The position numbers were made by a program, and so were the translations under genes. Of a stretch of 64,000 nucleotides of DNA, positions 31,525 through 39,561 are shown piece after piece. Source of the DNA: Cytophagaceae bacterium (GTDB taxonomy: Bacteria > Bacteroidota > Bacteroidia > Cytophagales > Cytophagaceae). Where the stretch lies: contig JAQZBV010000026.1 in the NCBI GenBank assembly GCA_029237685.1, positions 28,726 through 92,725 on the forward strand, in the 5' to 3' direction. Under the pieces are notes generated by a model, which ran no database searches, was not told where the DNA came from, and saw only the letters and a list, made by a program, of their open reading frames with translations. How positions within the stretch are numbered: the stretch's first letter is position 1; the number at the start of each line of letters is the position of its first letter.

Positions 31525-32688
31525 TTACAACAACAACGCATCAATCCGATGGGCCTGTACCATGTGTTCATATTCCGACCAGGTAAAGACCGTAAACTTT
31601 CCGTCCTGGGAAGCCACTAATGCCATAGCATCGCGTTGATCGAACACAAACTGTGCAGCAGACAAATGGCGCGTACCTCCGTTTTGCGCGGGATCTACGA
31701 CGAGTGCTTCTCCTCCCAATACAGGTTCTGTCATCACCACTTGTTCAATAGGATCACCGCCTGCTTTCCTTCTTATTTTTTCTCCGAAGGCCAGCAATTC
31801 ATACTTGTCGTTCATCACAATGGCTCCGTCAATAGCGGTCAATCCCGATATGATCTCTACTTCCTTGCTGATCGCATTGCGCCACACCGTGAAATTGGTT
31901 TCACTCACATTTTCTCTCATGCGGTCCGACAAGCCGGAGAAAGCCGGATCAATGGAATGGTGTAAAGGATGGCGAACCGACTGGCGCCAGTCGTCAGAGC
32001 CGGAAGGAACGAACAACAAGGTACCTCCTCTTTTATGCGCGCGCATGGAAACCGCCAACTGAAGTAAAACATTCAAGGCATCATTGGTATCTGTGGAAGA
32101 TCCCTGATCAAGCATCTTCTTCAATAAAGTGGGGCTATCCGTTAAGCCCGCATTGTAATCGTCGACGATTTTCACTTCATCACCGGTCAAAACGGCAACG
32201 TTTGAAAATTTACCCAAGGCATCGGAACGTCGGTGTTTAATGACTACTAGTCCGGGTTCGGACACATCGATGACAAAACATAAATTAGGAATTTGAAACG
32301 TAGCACCCCAAACGTACAGCTCTTCGTTTTTGCACCAAACGCCCAAATGCACACCGGCCCTTTCAAAACCCGGAGCAATTTTGGTCAGCATGGTAGGATC
32401 AAGTGGTATCGGCTGAGCAAATGATATCGGTTGGCCCGCTTGTTCAGGAGAAAGAAAAGCCAAAGAAATACGCGGTGAATGTCCTTCCTCTCTGCGAAGA
32501 CTGATCCAGAAGGCTGCTTCAATGATCGCTTGTATTTGATGAGCTTTTGGTATATCGGCTAAATAATCTTTCCCGTTACTAAGCGCCTTGGACCTGTGGT
32601 TCTGAAAAATCTCTTCTACTATATGTGCTACCGTCTTGGCTGCCTGATAAGTGGACTCGCGGGTCATGGTGGATGGAAATAAATTCAT
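31525..32688 (-). CDS. DisA-like diadenylate-cyclase (DAC) family protein with N-terminal sensor (DACNV type)
   Basis: 387 residues. The C-terminal ~130 carry DAC-fold signatures: LTAIDGAIVMNDKYELLAFG (the DGA motif) and NGGTRHLSAAQFVFDQ, where RHL replaces the RHR of DisA/CdaA, then MALVASQDGKFTVFTW. The N-terminal ~250 residues form a sensor-like domain (HLGVWCKNEELYVWGATFQIPN). This fits predicted DAC relatives with a DACNV-type sensor. It may make c-di-AMP or another nucleotide signal, or only bind nucleotides. No membrane segments, unlike CdaA. Confidence 0.7.
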   Translation of the reverse strand: MNLFPSTMTRESTYQAAKTVAHIVEEIFQNHRSKALSNGKDYLADIPKAHQIQAIIEAAFWISLRREEGHSPRISLAFLSPEQAGQPISFAQPIPLDPTMLTKIAPGFERAGVHLGVWCKNEELYVWGATFQIPNLCFVIDVSEPGLVVIKHRRSDALGKFSNVAVLTGDEVKIVDDYNAGLTDSPTLLKKMLDQGSSTDTNDALNVLLQLAVSMRAHKRGGTLLFVPSGSDDWRQSVRHPLHHSIDPAFSGLSDRMRENVSETNFTVWRNAISKEVEIISGLTAIDGAIVMNDKYELLAFGEKIRRKAGGDPIEQVVMTEPVLGGEALVVDPAQNGGTRHLSAAQFVFDQRDAMALVASQDGKFTVFTWSEYEHMVQAHRIDALLL

Positions 32689-32718
32689 TACGAAGGTAGT
32701 AAAAAAGGTGGTTTTATC

Positions 32719-32806
32719 AATCTACAGGATTTAGACAGATTAATAAAGTAGATTAATAGGATAGATGTATTTGTGATGAAAACCAGTTATTGTTTAAAAA
32801 CGTTCC
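32719..32806 (+). repeat. Direct repeat a of the 32.7-33.2 kb spacer
   Basis: About 88 bp beginning ATCTACAGGATTTA and ending ACGTTCC, repeated with a few substitutions and a short indel at 33083-33169. It lies in an 886-bp gene-free spacer (32689-33574) made almost wholly of repeats. The track ORF 32790-33107 crosses these repeats and is not supported. Confidence 0.8.
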
Positions 32807-32860
32807 CTATCATATCATTGGTTATTATAGGATAGATAAAGAGTCACATGGTGATAAATT

Positions 32861-32974
32861 GGGCGTGTCCCTTCGGGTCGGGCTATCCGCTCCAAGTCCT
32901 CGCTCGGAACAACCTTTCTCTCCAATAATACCTAGTTGCTCGCTGTGGGCTTTCCGCTCCTATCCCTCACGCAG
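32861..32974 (+). repeat. 115-bp repeat, left inverted copy
   Basis: Starts GGGCGTGTCCCTTCGGGTCG, contains CTATCCGCTCCAAGTCCTCG and CGCTGTGGGCTTTCCGCTCC, ends TATCCCTCACGCA. The reverse complement of the same sequence is at 33235-33349. I recall sequences of this kind scattered through Bacteroidota genomes, often miscalled as short ORFs (GLSAPSPRSE). Confidence 0.8.
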
Positions 32975-32999
32975 CCACACCTATAAAAAACATTATTTT

Positions 33000-33076
33000 C
33001 TTGTCGGCATCCCGCCAACAAGTGATGGTATGAAAACGTGTTCATACAATCCAGTTGTTGGCGAGACGCCAACAAC
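33000..33076. repeat. Two related hairpins in the repeat spacer
   Basis: CTTGTCGGCATCCCGCCAACAAG at 33000-33022 (one mismatch) and GTTGTTGGCG-AGA-CGCCAACAAC at 33054-33076 (perfect 10-bp stem). The shared TTGKCGGC/GCCAACAA core suggests one duplicated palindromic unit. Confidence 0.65.
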
Positions 33077-33082
33077 CAATAA

Positions 33083-33169
33083 AATCTACAGGATTTACAC
33101 AGATTAATAAAGTAGATTAATAGATAGATGTATTTGTGATGAGAACCAGTTATTCTTTAAAGACGTTCC
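33083..33169 (+). repeat. Direct repeat b of the 32.7-33.2 kb spacer
   Basis: Second copy of the ~88-bp unit at 32719-32806, starting AATCTACAGGATTTA and ending ACGTTCC, with C for G in TTACACAG and GAGAACC for GAAAACC. Confidence 0.8.
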
Positions 33170-33234
33170 AATTTATTGAGATGAGAAATGTGAAATGAGA
33201 GATGAGACATGATAAATGGGAGGATGAAATACGA

Positions 33235-33349
33235 TTGCGTGAGGGATAGGAGCGGAAAGCCCACAGCGAGCCTGTGAGGTTTGTTATTCGCACAAAAAAG
33301 TTCCGAGCGAGGACTTGGAGCGGATAGCCCGACCCAGAGGGGCACGCCC
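33235..33349 (-). repeat. 115-bp repeat, right inverted copy
   Basis: Reverse complement of the unit at 32861-32974: TGCGTGAGGGATAGGAGCGG ... CGAGGACTTGGAGCGGATAG ... GGGCACGCCC. The middle segment differs from the left copy, whereas the two ends are nearly identical. Confidence 0.8.
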
Positions 33350-33395
33350 TAATTCTATACCCTACTTCACATGACCAAAATAATTCCTTTCAAGG

Positions 33396-33472
33396 GTGTC
33401 AGGTCTTTCGACCTGACACTGTTTGAGTCACACGTACGCTGAACCTCCGTGTCAGGTCGAAAGACCTGACAC
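33396..33472. repeat. REP-like palindrome doublet, copy 2
   Basis: GTGTCAGGTC-TTTC-GACCTGACAC at 33396-33419 and GTGTCAGGTC-GAAA-GACCTGACAC at 33449-33472, linker 29 bp. Same design as 17218-17303. The loops TTTC and GAAA are mutually complementary, so the unit is itself close to a large palindrome. Confidence 0.82.
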
Positions 33473-33574
33473 CCAGAAAAACTCCTTAACTCCAATTTCT
33501 CTTTATTTATATAAAACTATAACAGACTAATTCTATATTAATACTTCAAAAGCATCCACTTTCAATCTATACCT

Positions 33575-34642
33575 ATGGCACAAAACATTTCAACCTTACT
33601 CGGCAAAGAATACGATGATTTAATCTCTCACGTATGTAAAACGATTCCAAAAGAAAACCTATACCTTCCGAATCCCAACAATGTCATTGACCAATTCGGA
33701 CATTCGGACCGTAACCCGCAAACCCTACGAAGCCTGGGACAATTGTTTCAAAAAGGAAGGCTAGCCAATACCGGGTATGTCTCTATCCTACCCGTGGATC
33801 AAGGCATCGAACACAGTGCAGGCGCTTCCTTTGCTAAAAATCCTTTATATTTTAATCCGGAGAACATCATCAAACTGGCCATTGAAGGAGGCTGCAATGC
33901 GGTAGCTTCCACGTTTGGCGGTTTGTCTTTGCATGCCAGAAAGTACGCGCATCAAATTCCTTTCATCGTCAAAATCAATCACAACGAACTGTTAAGTTAT
34001 CCCAACACCAGCGACGAGACCTTGTTCGGATCGGTACGCAACGCCTGGAACATGGGCGCTGCAGCTGTAGGGGCTACAATTTATTTTGGGTCAGAACAAT
34101 CGAGACGACAACTCATTGAAATCGCCGAAGCCTTTGAAGAAGCGCATAACCTGGGGATGTTTACGATTCTGTGGTGCTACTTGCGTAACGATGCGTTCAA
34201 GAAAGACAAAGATTATCACTTGTCTGCCGACCTTACCGGACAAGCGAATCACCTGGGTGTAACGATCAAGGCCGATATCATCAAACAAAAATTGCCAGAG
34301 AACAACGGCGGTTACAAAGCCTTGAACACAGGCGGTTCTTCTTATGGCAAATTGGATGAACGCATTTACACCGAATTAACCACCGATCACCCGATTGATT
34401 TATGCCGCTACCAAGTAGCCAACTGTTACATGGGCAACATCGGATTGATCAATTCCGGCGGAGCTTCTGCGGGTGCCGATGATTTTAAAGACGCCGCCAA
34501 AACAGCCATCATCAATAAACGCGCAGGCGGCATGGGATTGATCTCCGGAAGAAAAGCCTTCCAACGTCCCTTTGCAGAAGGAGTACAGATTTTGAATACG
34601 ATACAGGATGTTTATTTGGATGGGAAGATTACGGTAGCATAG
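33575..34642 (+). CDS. fbaB: Class I fructose-bisphosphate aldolase (FbaB/DhnA type)
   Basis: 355 residues. [45 protein letters not shown] and [19 protein letters not shown] are DhnA/FbaB-family segments; the Schiff-base Lys is expected in the TIKADIIKQ strand. A further [20 protein letters not shown] forms the phosphate-binding region. Cleaves fructose-1,6-bisphosphate to DHAP and G3P in glycolysis/gluconeogenesis. Monocistronic, flanked upstream by REP-like palindromes and downstream by a CAGTTYTC repeat array that starts 6 bp after the stop. Confidence 0.94.
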   Translation: MAQNISTLLGKEYDDLISHVCKTIPKENLYLPNPNNVIDQFGHSDRNPQTLRSLGQLFQKGRLANTGYVSILPVDQGIEHSAGASFAKNPLYFNPENIIKLAIEGGCNAVASTFGGLSLHARKYAHQIPFIVKINHNELLSYPNTSDETLFGSVRNAWNMGAAAVGATIYFGSEQSRRQLIEIAEAFEEAHNLGMFTILWCYLRNDAFKKDKDYHLSADLTGQANHLGVTIKADIIKQKLPENNGGYKALNTGGSSYGKLDERIYTELTTDHPIDLCRYQVANCYMGNIGLINSGGASAGADDFKDAAKTAIINKRAGGMGLISGRKAFQRPFAEGVQILNTIQDVYLDGKITVA

Positions 34643-34648
34643 AAGAGA

Positions 34649-34812
34649 GAACTGAAAACTGAAAACTGAAAGAAGAAAAGATCAGTTCTCTGTTTTCAGT
34701 TCTCTGTTTTCAGTTCTCTGTTTTCAGTTCTCTGTTGTCAGTTCTCTGTTTTCAGTTTTCAGTCAGTTTTCAGTTTTCAGTTTTCAGCTCTCAGCTCTCA
34801 GTTTTCAGTTCC
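34649..34812. repeat. CAGTTYTC microsatellite, locus 2, with inverted arms
   Basis: Left arm GAACTGAAAACTGAAAACTG at 34651-34670, then an array of CAGTTCTCTGTTTT units to 34812 in the opposite sense, so the locus can fold as a long hairpin between two convergent genes. The right end supplies the TGA stop of the RelA/SpoT gene at 34805. Confidence 0.9.
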
Positions 34813-35803
34813 TGCAATTCTCGCAGCATCCCGAATGCGAAATCGAATCTTCCATGTTAAACAAAGTGCCGCACTTTTCGCACAAGTGCCAGGATTGGAA
34901 AAGCGAAGAGGGTTCTGCCAGAAAACGGTTTGACAATTCACTTTCTTTGGACCGGATAAATAAATGATCGAGGCTGCTGCCTATTTCTAATTTGGTAGCC
35001 TGGTCTATTTTCAATGCATCGATTTTTTGCTTTAACTCCTCGATCATCTTTTCTCTTTCAATGATCGCATTACGGTGTGTCAAATCTTTTTTCGTGAGTT
35101 CTGTTTGCAGGTACTTGAGGTAAGTCCCCATTTCATCGGCATTGCCGGCCAGGCGGTTGAATAAGATGAGGTATTGCTTCAACAAAGGATTTTCCAAATC
35201 ATACGGATAGCGTACGTTGTGATCGATTTCACTCCATCCCTCTTCAAATATGGTGCGCACCTGGAGTTCCGCTGTAAACGATTGCTTGGTAGGACTTGTC
35301 TCTATGATGTAATGCACCGAACGGTAACCGTACTTGTGTTCTGTGATGTCGTAGCCTTTCGCTTCAAATCGTTTGGTCAGTTCATCCGGATCACCTTTGC
35401 GAATATTAGCCGTCGGTGTTTCTTTTGTTTCCCAAGTCCGTACAATGTAATCGTCGATCAATTCCCAATCGTCTTTGAACAAATGCAACGCCCTCACACC
35501 AATGATGTCTGTGAGCTTGGTGTAATAATTCTGCAACGAATACGATTTACTCGGATCTTCTATCTTCTTTCGAATGATTTTTTCGATGACATGTTCACTC
35601 TCTTTTACCCTGTACCTTACAGAGTGCACTTTCTTGGCTTGCAACAATCGTTCGGCGATGTCTTTGGCCGTGGGTTCGTATTGTTTTCTGCGCTCTTCAA
35701 AATCCGCATGGATCTTCTCCAGGTCCTTCCATTTTAATCCGGTGGATCTGAATTCCAATTCCAATATATTATACTTCGCAAAAAACTCTTTCTGGGTAAT
35801 CAT
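34805..35803 (-). CDS. RelA/SpoT-domain protein with C-terminal zinc ribbon
   Basis: Start at the ATG at 35803 (MITQKEFFAKYNILELEF); the longer track start adds ten unsupported residues. 332 residues. Synthetase-like core at ~60-210: RYRVKESEHVIEKIIRKK, LTDIIGVRALHLFKDD, YGYRSVHYII and the ELQVRTIFEEGWSEIDHN block with the catalytic Glu. A coiled coil at ~240-275 is followed by a CEKC...CENC zinc ribbon at the end. There is no HD hydrolase or TGS domain, so it resembles a small alarmone synthetase; the Cys4 tail is unusual. May make (p)ppGpp or a related product. Confidence 0.85.
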   Translation of the reverse strand: MITQKEFFAKYNILELEFRSTGLKWKDLEKIHADFEERRKQYEPTAKDIAERLLQAKKVHSVRYRVKESEHVIEKIIRKKIEDPSKSYSLQNYYTKLTDIIGVRALHLFKDDWELIDDYIVRTWETKETPTANIRKGDPDELTKRFEAKGYDITEHKYGYRSVHYIIETSPTKQSFTAELQVRTIFEEGWSEIDHNVRYPYDLENPLLKQYLILFNRLAGNADEMGTYLKYLQTELTKKDLTHRNAIIEREKMIEELKQKIDALKIDQATKLEIGSSLDHLFIRSKESELSNRFLAEPSSLFQSWHLCEKCGTLFNMEDSISHSGCCENCRN

Positions 35804-35927
35804 GTAAATAAATACGGGCTGAATGAATTCCACAAATGGTCTCGTGAATCATTTGGTTAATTCCTTTGAACTTAAACTACGCTTCAGACGATAAGAATCA
35901 TGTCAATCATTCAACTCATTTGATGGG

Positions 35928-37298
35928 TTAAAAATACATCACCGACGATTCATCAGCTCTGTAGGTATAATTTTCGATGATGCCTCGCACGTCTTGATTA
36001 TCTGGATACAGGTGAATGTAGGCTTTCAATTCTTCAAAAGACGTACAGGCAATATCCTGCGGCACGAATCCATAGCCCAGGTACCTGCCGGACTCCATCA
36101 ATACCACCGCGTATTCTTCTTGTGTCCTGCCCTTTTGTTTGATGGCCAATGTGACTTGTTGCTCAGCAAAAGTCAATACCGTGCGTGCCACCTTTTTATT
36201 GTAACGGCTCAGGTCTTCTCCTTGTTCGCATACTTTGCAGCTGCTGAGAAGAGATGCCTGTGTGCAAGACACGGAAGATTTTTGCAAACCACACAAGCGG
36301 CCGCATAACTGATGTTCGTGCGCCGCCTCCAGCAGAAATGTTCGTGCTTCCACTGCTGTACGAAAAGACAATATGGGTTGTTGAAATTTTTGAATCAGAC
36401 CTACCGATAAGCGTGTATAACCTTGCTGGTCGGTGTATTGATAAATGCAGTAATTTTTAACGACACGTTTTTGTGAACGGTTGTAAGCCGGCCAGTATCG
36501 TTTGATTTCATTGGATTCCAAGAGCAGGGAGATCAATTCACTTCCGCAGCGTTCAAAACTCACGCTGTAGATTTCATTCATGAATCGCTGACTCTGTTTG
36601 CTGTTTTGCTTTCCTGAAAAATGACTGATGACTCTTTTCTTGATGTTGATGGCTTTACCTACATAAATGACCTTGCTCTTATGGTCATGAAAATAATAGA
36701 CACCCGGTTCTTCCGGCAAAGCATCGAACTGCTCACGAGGCAAATGCGCGGGCAACAAGGTTTCACGTGAATGGCGATGCAGGGATTGATCGATAAATTT
36801 TTCCTGATCATTTTCCAGCAAAAGCTTCAGCAGTTTCACAGTAGCCTCTGCATCTCCCTTGGCACGGTGCCTGTCGGTAATTTCTATATTGAGAGAACCG
36901 CATAAATTCCCCAAGCTATAAGATGGAAGCTTAGGGAATATTTTACGGCTCAGTCTAACCGTACATAATTTTTTTCGTTCGAAGTTTAAGTCTAGCGTCT
37001 TGAACGATTGTTTCAAAAAAGTAAAATCAAAATTGACATTGTGCGCCACAAACACACAGCCCTCCGTAAAATCCAGGATATCCTGCGCCACTTCGGAAAA
37101 AGTGGGGGCATCTTCTACCATCTCCGTGGTGATACCGGTCAATGAAGTAATGAAAGAAGGAATACGTTGCTCCGGATTGATCAGCGTGTGGTAGCAATCA
37201 GTAACTTCCTTACCATCAAAACGAAAGATGGCAATTTCAGTGATGTTGTTACCGGAAGCATAACCTCCTGTAGTTTCGATATCGACAATGGCGTACAT
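35928..37298 (-). CDS. DEDDh exonuclease fused to a GIY-YIG nuclease (DnaQ-Cho/UvrC-like)
   Basis: 456 residues. Residues 1-170: DnaQ-type exonuclease with MYAIVDIETTG, VFVAHNVNFDFTFL and HRAKGDAEAT (Asp-Glu, Asp, His-x5-Asp catalytic residues). Residues ~195-280: GIY-YIG domain (PGVYYFHDHKSKVIYVGKAINIKKRV, later LLLESNEIKRYWPAYN). A Cys-rich stretch (CGRLCGL, CTQASLLSSCKVCEQ) follows. Domain order matches the DnaQ-UvrC-like fusion family known in Bacteroidota and Actinobacteria, probably used in DNA repair. No UvrA/B genes nearby. Confidence 0.9.
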   Translation of the reverse strand: MYAIVDIETTGGYASGNNITEIAIFRFDGKEVTDCYHTLINPEQRIPSFITSLTGITTEMVEDAPTFSEVAQDILDFTEGCVFVAHNVNFDFTFLKQSFKTLDLNFERKKLCTVRLSRKIFPKLPSYSLGNLCGSLNIEITDRHRAKGDAEATVKLLKLLLENDQEKFIDQSLHRHSRETLLPAHLPREQFDALPEEPGVYYFHDHKSKVIYVGKAINIKKRVISHFSGKQNSKQSQRFMNEIYSVSFERCGSELISLLLESNEIKRYWPAYNRSQKRVVKNYCIYQYTDQQGYTRLSVGLIQKFQQPILSFRTAVEARTFLLEAAHEHQLCGRLCGLQKSSVSCTQASLLSSCKVCEQGEDLSRYNKKVARTVLTFAEQQVTLAIKQKGRTQEEYAVVLMESGRYLGYGFVPQDIACTSFEELKAYIHLYPDNQDVRGIIENYTYRADESSVMYF

Positions 37299-37369
37299 GG
37301 CAATAAGCTAACTTTATTAGCAAATATACTACAAATCGAAATAAAACTAATTATTTTGGCAAATAAAAA

Positions 37370-37474
37370 TAGAGAACTGAGAAACTGAGAACTGAGAACG
37401 GAAAACTGAGAACAGAATGAAAAATACATGTTCAGCCATACTATCTGACTAATTAAGTCAGTTCTCAGTTCTCT
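37370..37474. repeat. CAGTTYTC microsatellite, locus 3, inverted arms
   Basis: Left array AACTGAGAAACTGAGAACTG with further units to ~37415, a ~37-bp spacer, then TCAGTTCTCAGTTCTC at 37453-37468 in the opposite sense, ending 8 bp from the stop of the receptor gene. Can form a hairpin downstream of that minus-strand gene. Confidence 0.82.
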
Positions 37475-37476
37475 AT

Positions 37477-39327
37477 TTATTTAAGGTTATGCAGCAAAAG
37501 ATAATCAAGGTCCATCTTCTTCCCTTCCTTACACTCCAGTACTTTGTTCTTGAATTCCCAGACGGTACTTTTTCTCATTTCAAGTTCTCTTGACAGTTCC
37601 GCGCAATTTACCTCGTCGCTGTACTTGTTGACTTTCATCATGATGTAAAAGGCTTTCACCAAGGAGAACTTACACTTGTGCAAAAAAGTAAAAGCAGTCA
37701 CCGACTCACTATAGCCACAGCGTGTACAGCGTCTTGAAAAAATCCGTGCGCCGGTAAAGTATTTTTTATTGGCGCATTTTTTACATTGAAAGCCCTCTGT
37801 CCATTTGATCTCTTCAATGTACCGCTGACAAGCCAGGTCATCAGGGAAAATCTGTAAAAATTCTTCATAGCTCACATCATCTGATTTGATACGGGCTTCG
37901 TTGACTTGTTTGATCTTTTGTTTTAATTTATGATTGTCCAGGTCTAGGATTTGATTCCACTTGTTGATCTCCTGCGCTTGTAGTTCCAATTTGACATTGA
38001 GTTGTTCCAGTTCCACGGATTTCTCTGACAACTCCTTGGTACGTTCCATTACCTTCTGTTCCAGTTCCTGGTTTACTTTCTGACTCAGGGCTTCGTTCTC
38101 TTCCAGCTGTGTAATGATCTTCGCTTGCGCTTCTTCTTTTTGAACTTTCAAAAACCGGAAACGATCGCCAAGCGCAATGAACAATATACAAATTTCCAGG
38201 ATGATGGCACCGTCACGGCTGTAGATGGCCACAATAGAAATGTTGCCGGAGATATCAAGAATGCCGAGATCCTTGATCAAACGAAGAATAAAACCCAGAA
38301 TAATGAACGTATTACCAATGATAAAGAAACGTGCCGGTTTAAAACCTTCCCGATATAGGCGTATGGAAACAACGTATACAAATAAGAAGTGGATCAGGAA
38401 TAGAAAATAGATCACACCGCCGGGATAAGCAACAAATTTATCCAGGACATAATTAGCGAGGTAGAAAAACATCGAATAGTTGATCCATCGGTCGTACTTA
38501 GGATGCAACGTTTTACTGTCTAAGAACCACTTGGAGTATAGGGTGAAGAATACCAACAATAAAGGATTGGATAAAATAAAACCAATCTGTGAAACAACAG
38601 GATGAGAAGACCAGAGGTACTGATAACCTATGCCATCGTCCAACATAGAGTTGAATCCCCAGGACAGCACGTATACGGAATAAACCAGGTATATTTTTTC
38701 TTTGAGAGAAAAATAAAGAATTAAGTTCAGCAAGCAAATGATCAGGATGATGCCATAATAGATACCCAGAAAATAATACTCATTAAAGGCATAGGAAGAA
38801 AACTCATCGTTGGACCGGATCTTGAATAAAATACTGCCGATTACTTTAGAATGAATTTTTAAGTAATAGGTATTGGTTGTACCCGTTTTCAGGTCAAGAT
38901 CCATGACCAGATTTTTATGCAGGTAATTTCTGGAAGCGAAGGGTTGCTTCAGTCCACTGGAAATGACTTGATACGTTCCTCCGTTTAGCGCATACAATTC
39001 TACATCGTAATGTCTTGAATCCAGAATTTCCAGTACCCATTTTTTTCTTTCTTTGATGTCAGGCTCTACTACAAACTTGATCCAATACGTAGCATTCGGA
39101 TCTTCTGTATACAACATGGAGTCTTGCTTGAAAGCGGAAGCCGGTAACTTTAGAATATCTTGTATCTGCAGGATACGATCGGGATCTTTGAATTTGGTAA
39201 TGTAATGAGGAGCTACTTCAAAAAAGTTGGTTTGATCCGTAATACGAATAACATCTAAAGCATAGCCCTTTGCAGGTGCAAGAAATAGCAATAGCCCGTA
39301 AACAATACCAATACAAAATACTTTCAT
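37477..39327 (-). CDS. 7TM-DISM receptor with transposase-derived zinc-ribbon/HTH output domain
   Basis: Start at ATG 39327 (MKVFCIGIVYGLLLFLAPAKG signal peptide). 616 residues in order: periplasmic 7TMR-DISMED2 domain (~30-165, ATYWIKFVVEP); seven helices (~185-385, YYFLGIYYGIILIICLLNLILY); coiled coil (~400-490, LSQKVNQELEQKVMERTKEL); then from ~500 a segment like the N terminus of IS1595/ISXO2 transposases: FPDDLACQRYIEEIKW, GFQCKKCANKKYF, RRCTRCGYSESVTAFTFLHK, with two CxxC pairs and a putative HTH (NCAELSRELEMRKSTVWEFK). No kinase, receiver or transposase catalytic domain. Probable one-component membrane sensor binding DNA directly. Confidence 0.8.
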   Translation of the reverse strand: MKVFCIGIVYGLLLFLAPAKGYALDVIRITDQTNFFEVAPHYITKFKDPDRILQIQDILKLPASAFKQDSMLYTEDPNATYWIKFVVEPDIKERKKWVLEILDSRHYDVELYALNGGTYQVISSGLKQPFASRNYLHKNLVMDLDLKTGTTNTYYLKIHSKVIGSILFKIRSNDEFSSYAFNEYYFLGIYYGIILIICLLNLILYFSLKEKIYLVYSVYVLSWGFNSMLDDGIGYQYLWSSHPVVSQIGFILSNPLLLVFFTLYSKWFLDSKTLHPKYDRWINYSMFFYLANYVLDKFVAYPGGVIYFLFLIHFLFVYVVSIRLYREGFKPARFFIIGNTFIILGFILRLIKDLGILDISGNISIVAIYSRDGAIILEICILFIALGDRFRFLKVQKEEAQAKIITQLEENEALSQKVNQELEQKVMERTKELSEKSVELEQLNVKLELQAQEINKWNQILDLDNHKLKQKIKQVNEARIKSDDVSYEEFLQIFPDDLACQRYIEEIKWTEGFQCKKCANKKYFTGARIFSRRCTRCGYSESVTAFTFLHKCKFSLVKAFYIMMKVNKYSDEVNCAELSRELEMRKSTVWEFKNKVLECKEGKKMDLDYLLLHNLK

Positions 39328-39561
39328 TCTTAAGAATAGCTGGGAAGACGAAAATATACGCAACAAAAAACATTTCAATGGTATTGAAGTTCGTGATACA
39401 AAAAACAAAATCCAAATGATTTGTTCATTAGAATTTTAAAAACTCTTCTTTTTTAGCATATTCACTCCCATTGAAAAAACTTGTCGAATCAAATACCATG
39501 TATGGTGTCTTGCATGAGTTTTACTATGAAATGTCTCCATTCAGCAAAATAGCATGAAACA

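Noticed and set aside
32790-33107. 105-aa ORF with GLSAPSPRSE-like text
   Set aside because: Translation of a non-coding intergenic repeat; the reverse copy gives a similar peptide (33157-33345), as expected for repeats.
34649-34812. CRISPR-like regular repeats
   Set aside because: Units are 7-15 bp with no unique spacers and no cas genes; these are microsatellites.
35174-35737. 187-aa plus-strand ORF opposite the RelA/SpoT gene
   Set aside because: Antisense shadow; the minus strand has intact synthetase motifs.
37477-37830. An inserted IS1595 element fused to the receptor
   Set aside because: No transposase catalytic domain, terminal inverted repeats or target duplication; the tail ends with a proper stop, so domestication fits better than insertion.
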